Below are positions 42,939-52,072 of a stretch of 64,000 bases of DNA, one piece after another. A model generated the notes under the pieces. It searched no databases. It saw only the letters and a list, made by a program, of their open reading frames with translations, and was not told the origin of the DNA. The translations under genes and the position numbers were made by a program. The stretch comes from Bradyrhizobium sp. NP1 (GTDB lineage: Bacteria > Pseudomonadota > Alphaproteobacteria > Rhizobiales > Xanthobacteraceae). The stretch is taken from the NCBI RefSeq assembly GCF_030378205.1, contig NZ_CP127385.1:3078001-3142000 (forward strand), given 5' to 3'. Position 1 is the first letter of the stretch, and every line of letters begins with the position of its first letter.

Positions 42939-44138
42939 TTGGTTCGATCTGGCTCGAAGAACGTCTCGCTCGCTATGCTGCTGGTGGCAGAGATAGCGGC
43001 TATGTCGACCTGGTTTGCAACGAGCGCGTCCATCAATGTCATCAAGGCCTCGTGGCATCTTTCGTTGGTACATGAGGCAATGCTCACGAATGCCGTTCAG
43101 GCCGGCTTTGTCGTTGGAACACTCGTCAGCGCCGTGCTCGCACTTCCGGATCGCGTCGACTTGCGAAAGGTATTTGCCGGATCGGCTTTGACCGCTGCCA
43201 TAGCCACCTTGTCGATCGTGTTCTTCGAGCCGACCTCGCTCTTCGTGCTCGTACTGCGCTTCATTACGGGCGCCTGCATGGCCGGCGTCTACCCCGTAGG
43301 CATGGCCATCGCATCCACTTGGGCCACGGGGGACCTGGGCTTGCTCATCGGCCTTTTGGTCGGCGGACTTACTTTGGGCTCCGCCGCTCCTCACATTGTG
43401 GCTACTACGGATTGGACAGTCCCCTGCGTGGCGGCTGGCTGCAGTACCTTGCTGGCGGCCGTTGCAATATGCTTTGTCGGGCTTGGCCCAAACGTCTGGG
43501 CTGCGCCGAAGTTCAAAGCGTCCCATATCTTGCAGGGTTGGAAAAACCGGGCGGTCCGGACGGCGAATTTTGGCTATTTCGGTCACATGTGGGAGCTCTA
43601 CGCAATGTGGTCGTGGATCGGTTCGTTTGTCCTTGCGAGCTTTGCGGACGCACAACAGCAATCTCCTGTCAGCGCTACTCTTGTGACGTTCGCAATAATC
43701 GGATCGGGAGCCGTGGGAGCCTTGGTGGGCGGTTGGTTGGCAGACCGATGGGGAAGAACAGCCGTAACCAGCCTCTCCATGATGGTAAGCGGTTGCTGCG
43801 CGGTTCTGATTGGCTTTACATTTGGGGCATCGCCCATTCTCACCATCTTGGTCGGCGTCATATGGGGGGTCGCCGTGATCGCGGACTCAGCGCAATTCTC
43901 CGCATCGGTTGCGGAGCTTTGTGACGCGCCGCTCCGTGGAACGATGCTCACTCTTCAAACGAGTCTCGGTTTCCTGATCACTCTTGTAAGCATCCAGGCC
44001 ATGCCATTCGCTGTCAAAATGGTTGGATGGCATCTCGCATTTTCTGTACTTGCGATTGGGCCGTTTCTCGGCACAATCGCGATGTTGCAGCTTCGCCGCA
44101 TGCCGGAATCAAAAAAGCTTGCCCAAGGACGCCGATGA
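42939..44138 (+). CDS. MFS transporter (sugar/aromatic-acid carrier type)
   Basis: 399 residues from a TTG at 42939; an ATG at 42975 is an alternative. There are about twelve membrane segments. The first helix region is AMLLVAEIAAMSTWFATSASINVI, the loop 2-3 segment is ALPDRVDLRKVFAGS, and the mid-protein loop is GALVGGWLADRWGRTAVTSL, the typical MFS GxxxDRxGRR-like motif. It starts 9 bases after the binding-protein stop. It probably imports the acid that the CoA ligase activates. Confidence 0.87.
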   Translation: MVRSGSKNVSLAMLLVAEIAAMSTWFATSASINVIKASWHLSLVHEAMLTNAVQAGFVVGTLVSAVLALPDRVDLRKVFAGSALTAAIATLSIVFFEPTSLFVLVLRFITGACMAGVYPVGMAIASTWATGDLGLLIGLLVGGLTLGSAAPHIVATTDWTVPCVAAGCSTLLAAVAICFVGLGPNVWAAPKFKASHILQGWKNRAVRTANFGYFGHMWELYAMWSWIGSFVLASFADAQQQSPVSATLVTFAIIGSGAVGALVGGWLADRWGRTAVTSLSMMVSGCCAVLIGFTFGASPILTILVGVIWGVAVIADSAQFSASVAELCDAPLRGTMLTLQTSLGFLITLVSIQAMPFAVKMVGWHLAFSVLAIGPFLGTIAMLQLRRMPESKKLAQGRR

Positions 44139-44151
44139 AGGGAGACGGTCA

Positions 44152-44973
44152 ATGAACCTAGCGTACGTCCAATATCAACGCGTCGACTCGGCGGCGCACA
44201 TCGTTCTAACGCGTCCCGAAAGGACAAACGCGCTCAATGGCCAGATGCTCGCGGAAATCATGTTGGCAATGGACGCGGCGGAAGCGGATGCCGAAGTGCG
44301 AGCGATCGTGGTGAGCGGCAGCGGGACTTCGTTTTCCTCCGGTTTCGACCTCAAGGAACAGATGGAGAAGCGGCCGACCGGCGTCACGCAGTGGCGTCCT
44401 CTGCTTCAGAAAGATTTTGACGTCGTCATGCGCTTCTGGCGAAGCCCAAAGCCGACGATTGCGAGCGTGCGAGGCGCGTGTCTCGCCGGCGCGTTCGAGC
44501 TGATGATGGCTTGCGACATCACCATCGCTAGCGAAACAGCATTTTTCGGAGAGCCCGAGCTGAAGTTTGGCGCGGGTATCGTCGTCATGCTTCTTCCGTG
44601 GTTAGTTGGCCCGAAAGTGGCAAAGGAGATCATTCTAACAGGAGAGGATAGAATCTCCTGCGACCGAGCGTACCAGCTCGGTCTGGTGAACCGCATTGTC
44701 GCGGACGCGAAGCTCGAAGAAGTTGTGGCAGGGGTAGCTCAGCATATCGCTGCGATAGATCCCGATCTCGTCAAGCAGACGAAGCGCGCGCTTAACAAGT
44801 CCTTCGAAATGCGCGGGCTCACGGAAGCGCTCGATGCCGCGCTTGACATTGATCTTCAGATTGAGGGCGGTGGCTCTCCTGACAAGATCCAGTTCATGGA
44901 AATTGCCCGCTCGCAGGGTCTGAAGGCGGCCTTGACTTGGCGTGACAGCCGCTTTCCGAGCCGCAGCCAATGA
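44152..44973 (+). CDS. Enoyl-CoA hydratase/isomerase family protein
   Basis: 273 residues from the ATG at 44152 behind GGGAGA. Crotonase landmarks are LTRPERTNALNGQML, the oxyanion loop SGTSFSSGFDLKEQ, ACLAGAFELMMACDI with the first catalytic Glu, and AFFGEPELKFGAG with the second. Both glutamates are present, so hydration of a 2-enoyl-CoA is likely. It overlaps the CoA ligase gene by four bases (ATGA). Confidence 0.9.
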   Translation: MNLAYVQYQRVDSAAHIVLTRPERTNALNGQMLAEIMLAMDAAEADAEVRAIVVSGSGTSFSSGFDLKEQMEKRPTGVTQWRPLLQKDFDVVMRFWRSPKPTIASVRGACLAGAFELMMACDITIASETAFFGEPELKFGAGIVVMLLPWLVGPKVAKEIILTGEDRISCDRAYQLGLVNRIVADAKLEEVVAGVAQHIAAIDPDLVKQTKRALNKSFEMRGLTEALDAALDIDLQIEGGGSPDKIQFMEIARSQGLKAALTWRDSRFPSRSQ

Positions 44974-46367
44974 CAGTGCGTTTGAATGATTGGATCCTGC
45001 GTCAATCAGGCAACGACATTGGCCTTGAAGGCGCCGATTCAAAGTTTACCCACTCTGAACTTGCTCGCGAGGCTTCGCTGCTCGCGAGCAAACTTCGAGA
45101 CGCTGGAGCTACACGCTCTGAACCGATCATCCTTCAAATTGGTAACGAGCCAACGGATGTCATCGGCTTCCTGGGGATCTGGGCCGCCGGCGCGGTCGCC
45201 GTCCCGGTGCATGTAGGGGCGGCGGCATCGACTCGTGAAATGGTCGCGCGTCGAACGAGAGCGCGCTTTTCGGTGGCTGCGAGCTCCGTGACGTCAGTTG
45301 CGGAAGGTGTGCCACCGAATAGGCCGTTGCTTAATGATGCGGCTCTTATCGTTTTTACGTCAGGCAGCACAGGGGTGCCAAAGGGAGTGGTGATTGGGCA
45401 CGAAGGCTTCATAGCGAAGCTCGAGATGCTCTCCGGGCTCCTGCCACTTACGAGAACCGACGTCGTGCTCTGCCCCTTACAACTCACGTTCATCTTTGGA
45501 ATGTGGGTCACCTTCTTGGGCCTCGCGAGCGGTGCTCGTGTCGTCCTATTACCGAAATTCTCCATGGACACCGTTGGCGGGTTGCTGCGCGACTGCACGA
45601 CGCTTGCAGTCGTCCCCACGATGCTCAAGCTGATCGTGGCAGGTCCCAAACTGGACTCTTCCAAATTGCGCAAGATCCTCACCGGGGGGGAGTCACTGGG
45701 GTTGACGCTTCCGAGTAAGCTCAAGGAGCATTTTCCGGCAGCGGAATACTTCGATCTGTTTGGCTTGACGGAAACCGGATCCTGCGACTTCTGTCTAACG
45801 CCTTCGGATCAATACATCGGCCTTGGTACCATTGGTCGCCCAGTCCCCGGCGTGCAGTTCAAACTGGTCCCGGCTGAGTTTTCCCGATCGGAGAAAGAGG
45901 GAGAACTTCGGATCAAGACGTCCTCTCGAATGCTCGGTTACCTCGACGATCCAAGCTTGACGGATGTTTCGTTTGAGGGCGCGTACTTCAAGACAGGCGA
46001 CCTGGCAAGGATACGGGATGATGGGCTGGTAGAACTCATAGGTCGATCCAAGGAGATCATTTCGAGGGGAGGGAACAAGATTGCTCCGCTCGAAATCGAT
46101 AATCTCTTTGCCGAGCACCCCTCAGTAGCCGCCGCACTGTGCTTCGGTGTCCCACATGCCGATCTGGGCGAGGCGCTGCACATGATGGTCGTCCTACGCT
46201 CCCCAACCAATGTTACCGATCGAGACTTGCGCGCTTGGGCCTCCACAAAAATCGAAAAATACAAGATCCCTGATCAAATCCATGTCGTCGAAGCTTTGCC
46301 GCTTGGACGTACCGGCAAGGCCGATAGACGAGCGGCAGCAAGCTCGATTCTATCGAAAATAAGTTAG
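44970..46367 (+). CDS. Acyl-CoA ligase (AMP-forming)
   Basis: 465 residues, compact for the family. The adenylate motif is LIVFTSGSTGVPKGVVIGHEG, then FGLTETGSCDFCLTP, FKTGDLARIRDDG, the hinge GRSKEIISRGG, and GRTGKADRRAA with the catalytic Lys near the C-terminus. It activates an organic acid to its CoA ester with ATP. With the hydratase and the Ccr-like reductase it makes a short chain: activation, hydration, reduction. Substrate unknown. Confidence 0.9.
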   Translation: MTVRLNDWILRQSGNDIGLEGADSKFTHSELAREASLLASKLRDAGATRSEPIILQIGNEPTDVIGFLGIWAAGAVAVPVHVGAAASTREMVARRTRARFSVAASSVTSVAEGVPPNRPLLNDAALIVFTSGSTGVPKGVVIGHEGFIAKLEMLSGLLPLTRTDVVLCPLQLTFIFGMWVTFLGLASGARVVLLPKFSMDTVGGLLRDCTTLAVVPTMLKLIVAGPKLDSSKLRKILTGGESLGLTLPSKLKEHFPAAEYFDLFGLTETGSCDFCLTPSDQYIGLGTIGRPVPGVQFKLVPAEFSRSEKEGELRIKTSSRMLGYLDDPSLTDVSFEGAYFKTGDLARIRDDGLVELIGRSKEIISRGGNKIAPLEIDNLFAEHPSVAAALCFGVPHADLGEALHMMVVLRSPTNVTDRDLRAWASTKIEKYKIPDQIHVVEALPLGRTGKADRRAAASSILSKIS

Positions 46368-46517
46368 CAACTCGGCCGGGACTAACTTCTTCCACGAAGT
46401 TGACGGGCGGCGGCATCATGCCGACGTCCCGCTTACTTTTCCTACCTTGCGCAGACGGGTTGACGTTTGACGGCAGCTTGGGCGTCGGCAGGCCAGGTTG
46501 GAAGAGGCGAGCCTAAT
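46368..46517. other. Convergent intergenic region
   Basis: 150 bases between the CoA ligase (rightward) and the M20 gene (leftward). AACTTC (46384-46389) and GAAGTT (46396-46401) could form a small hairpin. No T-run follows and no gene is present. Confidence 0.4.
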
Positions 46518-47681
46518 TTACCCGGTTCGTCCCGCCGCGAGGCAGCAAAACAGGCTGGCGCCGATCGGCAGAATGTCGTCGTTGAAATCGTACTCGGGGT
46601 GATGAACCATCGGGGAGGCCGGGCCGGTCCCCTGGCCGATCAGCAGATAGGCGCCTGGGCGTTGCTGCAGCATGAACGCAAAATCCTCCGCGGCCATCAG
46701 TGGTGGAAACGCAGCGGCAAAGCCGTCGCGGCCCAGCGTGGTCTCGATCGCAGCGGCTGCCCGGCGGCTCGCGGCGGCGTCGTTGACCAGCACCGGGTAT
46801 TCCCGCACGTAAGTGATCTCGGCCTCCGCGCCATAGGCCTGCGCGACATGCTGCACGGTGCGGGTGAAGCCGGCCTCGATGATCGCTCGCGTCGCCTCGT
46901 TGAGGGCGCGGACGGTTCCGGCGAAATGCGCCTCGCTCGCGATCACGTTGTGGGTGGTGCCGACATTCATCTGGGTGACGCTCAGCACCGCGGCCTGCAA
47001 TGGATCGGTGTTGCGCGCAACCAGCGCCTGCAGTGCCACCACGACATGCGCCATCGTGAGACCAGGATCGACCGTCTTGTGCGGCATGGCGGCGTGTCCG
47101 CCGACGCCCCGGATGGTGACCTCGAAGCGGTCGAACGACGCGAGGGCCGGGCCCGGACGGACCGCGGCCTGGCCGAACGGCAACAGCGGCATATTGTGCA
47201 GCGCATAGATCTCGTCGCAGGGAAAGCGCTCGAACAGGCCGGCCTCGACCATCGCGCGGCCGCCGCCGAGCCCTTCCTCGGCGGGCTGGAAGATGATCAC
47301 GACGCGGCCGTCGAAGTCGCGCGTGCCGGCGAGATGCTGTGCGGCGGCGAGCAGCATCACCGTGTGGCCGTCATGGCCGCAGCCATGAAAACGGCCGGGA
47401 ATGGTCGATCGCCAGGGGCGGTCGCCGGCCTCGTCCATGGGCAGGGCGTCCATGTCCGCGCGCAGGCCGATGCTGCGCGCACCCGGCCGCCCCTCGATCA
47501 CGCCGACGACGCCTGTCCCGGCGAGCCCGGTATGGACCGTGATGCCGGCCGACCGCAGCCGCTCGGCGACGAACGACGCCGTTTCGGTTTCCTCGAAGCC
47601 GAGCTCGGGCCGGGCGTGCAGCTGGCGGCGCCAGGCCGTCAGCTCGTCCTGACGGGCGACGATCGACGGGATCAGGTTCAT
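46518..47681 (-). CDS. M20-family amidohydrolase (hippurate / N-acyl-amino-acid hydrolase type)
   Basis: 387 residues. Metal-site motifs are GLRADMDALPM, GCGHDGHTVMLL, IFQPAEEGLGGGRAM (general base Glu in PAEE), the dimerisation domain with GGHAAMPHKTVDP, and MAAEDFAFMLQQRPGAYLLIG at the end. The family hydrolyses amide bonds of N-acyl amino acids such as hippurate or indole-3-acetyl conjugates. It is last in an operon with a thioesterase, CoA ligase and quinone oxidoreductase. Release of an aromatic acid for CoA activation is the likely logic. Confidence 0.9.
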   Translation of the reverse strand: MNLIPSIVARQDELTAWRRQLHARPELGFEETETASFVAERLRSAGITVHTGLAGTGVVGVIEGRPGARSIGLRADMDALPMDEAGDRPWRSTIPGRFHGCGHDGHTVMLLAAAQHLAGTRDFDGRVVIIFQPAEEGLGGGRAMVEAGLFERFPCDEIYALHNMPLLPFGQAAVRPGPALASFDRFEVTIRGVGGHAAMPHKTVDPGLTMAHVVVALQALVARNTDPLQAAVLSVTQMNVGTTHNVIASEAHFAGTVRALNEATRAIIEAGFTRTVQHVAQAYGAEAEITYVREYPVLVNDAAASRRAAAAIETTLGRDGFAAAFPPLMAAEDFAFMLQQRPGAYLLIGQGTGPASPMVHHPEYDFNDDILPIGASLFCCLAAGRTG

Positions 47682-47716
47682 GGCAGAGGTTTCCCTTGGC
47701 GCGATGAGTTTCGTCG

Positions 47717-48172
47717 TCAGGTCGCCGCGCTCTCGGCGCCGGCGTTGATTGCCTTAAAGGACGCGGCGGTGCTGAAAGTGCCGCGCCCGATCGCATAGAT
47801 CTCACCCGCGTCGTCGCTGATCTCGACGTCGGCAATCGACATCGTCTTGCCGGCCCGAACCAGCCGTCCGGTGGCGATCAGGTCGATCTTCGCCGGCGAC
47901 TTCAGGAAATCGACGCGGAAGTTCGCCGTGGGCGTCGGCCGGCCGGTTTTGAGGCCGCAGGCGACCGCGCCGGCGACGTCGATGAGCGCGGCGATAACGC
48001 CACCATGATACGCGCCCACGTCGGGAAAGATGCTGAGCTTGGGGTCATAGGGCTGGCGCAGCACCACGACGCCGGCGGCGACATCCGCCCGGTCGAGCTT
48101 CAGTCCGATGAGCTGGTGAAAAGCGGCCGTTTCCACGATGCGGCGAAACGCGTCAACGTCGAGCATCATCAC
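47717..48172 (-). CDS. PaaI-type hotdog thioesterase
   Basis: 151 residues: FPDVGAYHGGVIAALIDVAGAVACGL (the HGG helix of the hotdog fold), then TPTANFRVDFLKSPAKIDLIATGRLVRAGKTMSIADVEI. PaaI-like enzymes hydrolyse aromatic or stalled acyl-CoA esters, which protects the CoA pool. It overlaps the CoA ligase gene by four bases (ATGA), so the two are translationally coupled. Confidence 0.9.
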   Translation of the reverse strand: MMMLDVDAFRRIVETAAFHQLIGLKLDRADVAAGVVVLRQPYDPKLSIFPDVGAYHGGVIAALIDVAGAVACGLKTGRPTPTANFRVDFLKSPAKIDLIATGRLVRAGKTMSIADVEISDDAGEIYAIGRGTFSTAASFKAINAGAESAAT

Positions 48173-49995
48173 GAAACCTCGTTGGCAGGAGTGACTTCGA
48201 AGGCAAAGGTGAACGCGCCGAGCGCGTTCGTGATGGGTTGCAAGTGCGCCGGCGCGGCGCGCACCTGGACGAGCAGGCCGTGCCGCGGATGGGGCGCGAT
48301 GGTCACGGTGGCGGGCTGGTCGGGGCCGGTGACCGCGCGGACGACGTCCTCGACCACGCGCTGCGTGATGTGCAGCTTCAGGGGCTGCTTGTGCACCTTG
48401 CCCACCGCAGTGACCGGCAGCTGCGGCAGGACGATGATTTCCTTCGGAATCGCGGCGCGTTCCCGGATCCGCTCGCCGGCGAAGGCGAGCAGCTCGGCTT
48501 CATCGACCGCAGCGCCCGGGCGCAGCTGGACGTAGGCGACCGGAATTTCACCCGCATAGGCGTCCGGCCTGCCGACCGCCGCCGCTAGCGTGACGCTGTC
48601 GTGCGCGGCAAGGACGTCCTCGATGGCGCCTGGATCGATGCCGTGGCCGCCGCGCTTGATCAGCTCCTTGGCGCGCCCGGTCACCCAGACGAAGCCGTCG
48701 CGATCGACGCGGCCGAGATCGCCGGTGTCGAGCCAGCCATCCGCAAAGAACGGCTGGTCCTTGGCGTCGCGGTTGAGATATCCGGCGAAGACCATGGGGC
48801 TGCGGATCGCGAGCACGCCGATGTCCTCGCCGGCGTTGCCGATCGCGCGTCCGTCGGCATCCGTCCGCACGGCCTTGACCTCGCAATAGGGCAGCGGCAG
48901 TCCGACCGAGCCTTGCCGGTTGGCGCCGTGAGAGGGGCCGCTGGTCACGGCGAGCGTCGCCTCGGTCAGTCCCCATGGCTCGACAACGGGAACGCCGAGG
49001 CCGTTGCTCAGGCGTTCGCCGACCGCGCGCGGCAGCGCCGCGGCGCCGTTGACCAGCAGGCGCAAGTTGGGAAGGCGCGCGCGATCCGGCAGGTCGGCGG
49101 CGAACTGCGCCATGACGGTCGGAGGACCGACGATCACGCTGACGCCATAGTCGACGACGGTCGCGGGAAGGCCGGCGATCACCCCGTCGCCGCGATAGCC
49201 CAGCGGTCCGAGGATGACGAGGCGGCTGCCGGCGCTGAGCGGAAACAGCGAGCAGGCGAACAGGCCGCCGACGTGGAACATCGGCATCGCGCAGAGCACG
49301 CGGTCCTGGTCGCCATAGCCATAACCGAATCCCGAGATCAGCGCGGCCGCCGCGATGTTGTGCGCTGTCAGCGGCACGAACTTCGGCAGGCCGGTGGTTC
49401 CGCCGGTGTGAAACAGCGCGACGCGATCCTGCGGCGCACGCGGCTGCAACGGCGGCGCGTCCGCGGCCGGGGACGGCAGGTGCGCGGTGTCGATCTCGAT
49501 CAGGGTGAGGGCACGCGCGATGCAGCGCTCACGCAGCGTGGCGAGCATTTTCGCCAGCACGGCAGGCGGGTGGGCCGGAACGAGGACGACCCTGGCGCGG
49601 CACTCGTCGATGAGCGTGAGGACCTGCGCCGGTTCGAGATAGAGGTTGATCGGCGCGAGCGTTCCGGTCGCGATCGCCGCGATCGTCGCGGCGATGGTCG
49701 CCGGGCCGTTGGGCAGCAGCGTCGCGACGACGTCGCCGGACCTGATCCCTGCCTGTCTCAGTTGTGCGGCGATGGCGCGCGCGCCGTCATGCAGCTGTCG
49801 GCGCGTCGCGGCGACGGCGATGTCGCCGGCGCGCCCGGACGGGACATAGTGGATCGCGTCCGCGCCACCGTCGCGGTCGGCGTGCGCAGTGATCATCGCG
49901 ATGATGTCGCGTCCGTCGAGCCGCTCGGCGAGTGGAACGGCGGCGAACGCGGCGACGTCCGCGGACGTCGCAAAGCGGTGAGGGGGGCTGCTCAT
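48169..49995 (-). CDS. Acyl-CoA ligase (AMP-forming) with a C-terminal extension
   Basis: 608 residues. The motif ALFHTGGTTGLPKFVPLTAHN carries the P-loop, followed by MFHVGGLFAC, PWGLTEATLAVTSGP, DTGDLGRVDRDGFVWVTGRAKELIKRGG and PVTAVGKVHKQPLK with the catalytic Lys. About 65 residues follow the usual end; they look like a small alpha/beta module (VTIAPHPRHGLLVQVRAAP, then FTFAFEV). It activates the acid released by the M20 enzyme or imported by the divergent transporter. It starts 5 bases before the end of the upstream oxidoreductase gene region. Confidence 0.9.
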   Translation of the reverse strand: MSSPPHRFATSADVAAFAAVPLAERLDGRDIIAMITAHADRDGGADAIHYVPSGRAGDIAVAATRRQLHDGARAIAAQLRQAGIRSGDVVATLLPNGPATIAATIAAIATGTLAPINLYLEPAQVLTLIDECRARVVLVPAHPPAVLAKMLATLRERCIARALTLIEIDTAHLPSPAADAPPLQPRAPQDRVALFHTGGTTGLPKFVPLTAHNIAAAALISGFGYGYGDQDRVLCAMPMFHVGGLFACSLFPLSAGSRLVILGPLGYRGDGVIAGLPATVVDYGVSVIVGPPTVMAQFAADLPDRARLPNLRLLVNGAAALPRAVGERLSNGLGVPVVEPWGLTEATLAVTSGPSHGANRQGSVGLPLPYCEVKAVRTDADGRAIGNAGEDIGVLAIRSPMVFAGYLNRDAKDQPFFADGWLDTGDLGRVDRDGFVWVTGRAKELIKRGGHGIDPGAIEDVLAAHDSVTLAAAVGRPDAYAGEIPVAYVQLRPGAAVDEAELLAFAGERIRERAAIPKEIIVLPQLPVTAVGKVHKQPLKLHITQRVVEDVVRAVTGPDQPATVTIAPHPRHGLLVQVRAAPAHLQPITNALGAFTFAFEVTPANEVS

Positions 49996-49999
49996 GCGG

Positions 50000-51007
50000 T
50001 CACGGCTTCACGATGACCTTGCCGACGACGGCGCGCTCCTCGATGGCGCGGACGGCGGCGATGCCGTCCGCAAGCGCACACACGCGATCGATCGGCGGAT
50101 CGAGCCGGCCCTGGGCGACGAGGTCGAGGCAGACCTCCTGATCCTCCCGCGCCCAGCCCGTCGAGCCGATGATGCTCATTTCCGACATGAACAAATAGGG
50201 GATGTCGGTGACGGCGGCGTAGCCGCCGGTGCCGCCGCAGCACAGCAGGCGACCGAACCGCTTGACGCAGCGCATCGACGGCGCCCAGGTGTCGCCCGCG
50301 GTGAAGTTGACGACGACGTCGACGCCGCCGCCGCGCAGCAGGCTGCCGGTCGTCTCGCGCACATGCTTGTCGATCTTGACGGTGCTGTAGTTGACGGCTT
50401 CGTCGGCGCCGAGGTCGAGCAGCCGCGCGCATTTCTCGTCGCTGCCGGCCGCGGCGATCACCTTGCAGCCGGCAAGTTTTGCGAGCAGCACGCAGGCCGT
50501 GCCGACGCCGCCGGATGCGCCGAGCACGAGAACGGTCTCGCCCGCCTTGATCTGTCCGCGGGCGTGCAGCATGCGATGCGCGGTGCCGTAGGCGCAGGGC
50601 AGCGCGGCGGCCGCCTCGTCCGAGACATTGTCGGGGATGCGCATCAACTGGCTGGCGCGGATGGTGCAGTATTCGGCCATCGCGCCGTTGCGCGTCTCTC
50701 CGAGCATTTCGAAGTGGCCGGTGGTCCAGTCGACATGATGCGAGACAGGCAGCACGCGCTCACCGATCGTCCAGCCTTCCACGCCGTCACCGAGCTTGTC
50801 GATCACGCCAGCGCAATCGCCACCCGTAATTCCCGGCAGCTCGATCTTGATCCCGGGCATGCCGCGTCGCGAGAAGATGTCGAGGTAGTTCAGGCCACAG
50901 GCGCGGACACGCAGGCGAACCCAGCCGGGTGCGGGCTCGGGCAGCGGCAGGTCGCCGTACTGCAGAACTGACAGATCGCCGTGCGTCTTGAAAAAAACTG
51001 CCTTCAT
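50000..51007 (-). CDS. Zinc-type alcohol dehydrogenase-like / quinone oxidoreductase (MDR superfamily)
   Basis: 335 residues from the ATG at 51007; the frame extends upstream past the palindrome but that part is a shadow. It starts MKAVFFKTHGDLSVLQYGDLPLPEP. The nucleotide motif is LVLGASGGVGTACVLLAKL and the N-terminal GDCAGVIDKLGDG is as in the family. The structural-zinc cysteine set is absent, so it resembles QOR-type or enoyl reductases that use NADPH. It is the first gene of the leftward operon. Confidence 0.87.
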   Translation of the reverse strand: MKAVFFKTHGDLSVLQYGDLPLPEPAPGWVRLRVRACGLNYLDIFSRRGMPGIKIELPGITGGDCAGVIDKLGDGVEGWTIGERVLPVSHHVDWTTGHFEMLGETRNGAMAEYCTIRASQLMRIPDNVSDEAAAALPCAYGTAHRMLHARGQIKAGETVLVLGASGGVGTACVLLAKLAGCKVIAAAGSDEKCARLLDLGADEAVNYSTVKIDKHVRETTGSLLRGGGVDVVVNFTAGDTWAPSMRCVKRFGRLLCCGGTGGYAAVTDIPYLFMSEMSIIGSTGWAREDQEVCLDLVAQGRLDPPIDRVCALADGIAAVRAIEERAVVGKVIVKP

Positions 51008-51036
51008 CCGCGCCTCAATTCGCTCAACAAATCCTC

Positions 51037-51070
51037 TTGCATATTGTGCATATGATTGCACAATATGCAA
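51037..51070. promoter_or_regulatory. Perfect 14-bp inverted repeat, probable IclR operator
   Basis: TTGCATATTGTGCA (51037-51050) and TGCACAATATGCAA (51057-51070) are perfect inverted arms around TATGAT. It lies in the 91-bp gap between the leftward oxidoreductase operon and the rightward importer operon. The IclR gene at 55325 ends the rightward operon and is the likely binder. The half-site TTGCATAT recurs at 58021, at the next IclR-linked promoter. Confidence 0.7.
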
Positions 51071-51098
51071 TGATAGAAAACGGCGGAGGGAAGAAGTC

Positions 51099-52067
51099 AT
51101 GTGGAAGCGTGTTGTGTGGGCGCTGGCGATCGCCGGTGTCGTGACATCGAGTGCATCGGCGCAGAGCAAGCGCATCGCGATCGCCGGATGGGGGCCGCAT
51201 CCGACGCTCAACGAGACGATCGCGGGTTTCAAGAAGGGGCTCGCCGAAGGCGGCTTCGTCGAGGGGCGCGACGTGACCTTCGACGAGACCAACGTCAATT
51301 TCGATGCGGCGCTGATCCCGCAGATGCTGACGCGGCTTGCCGGTGCGCAGCCCGATCTGATGGTGACGGTGGCGACTCCCGTCTCGATCGCCGCGCGCAA
51401 TCAGCTGCGCACGCGCAGCTTTCCGATCGTGTTCATGCCGATCGCCGACCCGGTGCACGCCAAGCTGGTGCCGTCGTGGGACAAGGGCGATCGCCTGATG
51501 ACTGGATCCTCGGTCGCGCTCGACTACGTAGCGGGTCTCACCTTCTTCAAGGGACTGCTGCCGAACATGAAGCGGCTCGGCGTGCTCTATGATACCGGCG
51601 ACGACAGCTCCAAGGCGGCCGTCGATGGCATGGAGGCCGCGGCCGCCGGCAGCGGCGTCACGATCGTGAAGATCGGCGTCGACAATCCCAACGAACTGTC
51701 ACAGCGGGTCCAGTCGGCGGTCGGACAGGTCGATGCCCTGTTCACCGTGGCATCGGGACGCATCCAGCAGGGCATGGCGGCGATCTCGGCGACCGCCGAT
51801 CGCGCCAAACTTCCGGTCATCACGTCGATTCCCGACGCGGTGCGACAGAATTACGCGCTGGCGGCCTTTGCAGTGTCGTTCGCGCAATCGGGCGAGGCGG
51901 CCGGGCGCATCGCGGCGCGTATTCTAGAAGGGATGGATCCTGCGACCATTCCGCCGTATCGCGCCACCGCCGCCGAGCACGTTCCGATGATCAGCAGCCG
52001 CAAGCTCACCACGCTGGGGCTGCAGGTGCCGCCGGCCCTCAGCGCCTGCAACTGCCTCGTGGATTGA
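51099..52067 (+). CDS. ABC substrate-binding protein, TrpX-like (PF04392 family)
   Basis: 322 residues from the ATG at 51099 behind GGCGGAGGGAAG. A signal peptide (VVWALAIAGVVTSSASA) is followed by RIAIAGWGPHPTLNETIAGFKKGLAEGGFVEGRDVTF, then LPNMKRLGVLYDTGDDSSKAAVDGM and ALFTVASGRIQQGMAAI. The family goes with ATPase and permease partners of the TrpXYZ type, as here. Ligands are aromatic amino acids in described cases; here an amino-acid-like or N-acyl compound is possible. Confidence 0.87.
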   Translation: MWKRVVWALAIAGVVTSSASAQSKRIAIAGWGPHPTLNETIAGFKKGLAEGGFVEGRDVTFDETNVNFDAALIPQMLTRLAGAQPDLMVTVATPVSIAARNQLRTRSFPIVFMPIADPVHAKLVPSWDKGDRLMTGSSVALDYVAGLTFFKGLLPNMKRLGVLYDTGDDSSKAAVDGMEAAAAGSGVTIVKIGVDNPNELSQRVQSAVGQVDALFTVASGRIQQGMAAISATADRAKLPVITSIPDAVRQNYALAAFAVSFAQSGEAAGRIAARILEGMDPATIPPYRATAAEHVPMISSRKLTTLGLQVPPALSACNCLVD

Positions 52068-52072
52068 GATCG

